This document shows positions 4,952 to 5,500 of a stretch of DNA of 5,500 nucleotides, one piece after another. A program made the translations under genes and the position numbers. Position 1 is the first letter of the stretch; each line of letters begins with the position of its first letter. Origin of the DNA: Steroidobacteraceae bacterium (GTDB lineage Bacteria > Pseudomonadota > Gammaproteobacteria > Steroidobacterales > Steroidobacteraceae); the NCBI GenBank assembly GCA_023253235.1, contig JALRHE010000386.1, positions 1 through 5,500 on the forward strand, in the 5' to 3' direction. A model generated the notes under the pieces. That model was not told the origin of the DNA, searched no databases, and was given only the letters and a program-made list of their open reading frames with translations.

Positions 4952-5500
4952 ACGGTCTGAACCTCAACTCCAAAGTACGCTCGAACAGGGCCGGATCTGG
5001 CGGTGGCGGCAACGGTGAAGCACGAAACACCGCCGCTTCGATCGACTGCTTGACCGCCTCATCGCCATTGCAGCTGCGCACTTCGGCGCGCACCACCGTA
5101 CCGCCCGGAACCTGCGTGACGATAACCAGACAGTCGAGCCCTGCCTTGGCGCTCGGCGGGCGTATCCAAGCACGTTGCACGCGCGCTTGAATGGCCTGAG
5201 CCCATTGTGCACCGAGACCGGCGAGGCGCGATGCATTGCGACGATCCTCCTCGGCGCTCAGCGCACGCTGTAACTCCGCCTCGCGCTCGGCCTTGATGCG
5301 CCGATCTTCTGCCTCTGCCGCCGCCTTGCGCTTGGACTCAGCCTCCGCTTCCGCTTTACGTTTCGCCTCGGCCTCTGCCTCGGCCTTACGCTTCGCGTCG
5401 GCCTCCGCTTTACGTTTGGCTTCAGCCTCCGCCTTGCGTTTCACCTCGGCGATGCGCTTGGCTTCCGCTTCGCGTTGCGCTTGCTCCTTGGCCCGATCAG
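4944..5500 (-). CDS. tolA: TolA, domain II and C-terminal domain III (5' end outside window)
   Basis: TolA is the inner-membrane protein whose long helical domain II spans the periplasm and whose domain III contacts TolB and Pal in a force-dependent manner. The frame stays open to the right edge, giving 184 residues of the C-terminal part. A GTG at 5444 is an internal Val codon, not a start. The fragment begins with an Ala/Lys/Glu/Arg-rich helix made of KRKAEAEA-type repeats, then a more degenerate charged helix. Domain III runs from about 5213 to the stop (QWAQAIQARVQRAWIRP..., ending LELRFRPYD). Two Cys residues about 20 apart (LDCLV and RSCNGD) match the disulfide pair known in E. coli TolA domain III. 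The SCNGDEAVKQSIEAAVFRASPLP segment is characteristic of many proteobacterial TolA proteins. The N-terminal membrane anchor is not in the window. The stop overlaps tolB by 8 nt. Confidence 0.95.
   Translation of the reverse strand, partial: DRAKEQAQREAEAKRIAEVKRKAEAEAKRKAEADAKRKAEAEAEAKRKAEAEAESKRKAAAEAEDRRIKAEREAELQRALSAEEDRRNASRLAGLGAQWAQAIQARVQRAWIRPPSAKAGLDCLVIVTQVPGGTVVRAEVRSCNGDEAVKQSIEAAVFRASPLPPPPDPALFERTLELRFRPYD
5304..5441 (-). repeat. In-frame coding repeats in tolA domain II (KRKAEAEA units)
   Basis: Five consecutive imperfect units each start with KRKA: two of 8 codons (5441-5418, 5417-5394) and three of 10 codons (5393-5364, 5363-5334, 5333-5304). The longer units add one EA-type dipeptide. 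DNA similarity is high but codons vary (AAACGT versus AAGCGC), so the array is partly diverged. It forms the Ala/Lys/Glu-rich helix of TolA domain II. Confidence 0.85.

Noticed and set aside
5304..5441. Possible CRISPR or satellite repeat
   Set aside because: The repeats are contiguous, in frame and encode the TolA helix; there are no spacers.

Overview
The window reads as a chromosomal segment of a moderately GC-rich gammaproteobacterium. The strongest clue is the gene order tolA-tolB-pal-cpoB-queE-queC followed by a tRNA-Lys, all on the minus strand, an arrangement I recall from pseudomonads and related Gammaproteobacteria. I cannot name the genus from sequence alone. Codon use looks uniform, and there is no transposase, integrase or CRISPR array.

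Region by region, moving from the right edge leftwards on the minus strand: the 3' part of tolA (cut by the window edge at 5500) overlaps tolB by 8 nt. A 55-nt gap follows, then pal. The pal stop overlaps the cpoB ATG (TGATG). cpoB ends directly against the GTG start of queE, queC follows 9 nt later, and a tRNA-Lys(UUU) lies 20 nt beyond queC. Spacing this tight suggests one polycistronic unit. It combines envelope genes (Tol-Pal complex plus its periplasmic partner CpoB) with two steps of 7-deazaguanine (preQ0/queuosine) synthesis and a tRNA. queD and queF are not in the window.

On the left, on the plus strand and convergent to that unit, positions 1-156 hold the 3' end of a gene whose last 51 residues carry two CXXCH haem-attachment motifs. 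It is followed 14 nt later by a LOG-family (cytokinin riboside monophosphate phosphoribohydrolase / nucleotide nucleosidase-like) gene. The last codons and stop of that gene lie inside the 3' end of the tRNA-Lys on the opposite strand.

Together the Tol-Pal genes encode the TolA bridge, the periplasmic beta-propeller TolB, the peptidoglycan-binding lipoprotein Pal and the coiled-coil/TPR protein CpoB, which act in outer-membrane constriction and septal wall synthesis. QueE and QueC supply preQ0 for tRNA queuosine. The region is largely ordinary housekeeping DNA and I see no clearly new system. The points worth a second look are the unannotated dihaem C-terminus at the left edge, a TolB with a shortened N-terminal domain, a LOG protein lacking the proline of the PGGxGT motif, and the overlap of a protein gene with a tRNA gene. 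All gene-free gaps are under 60 nt.
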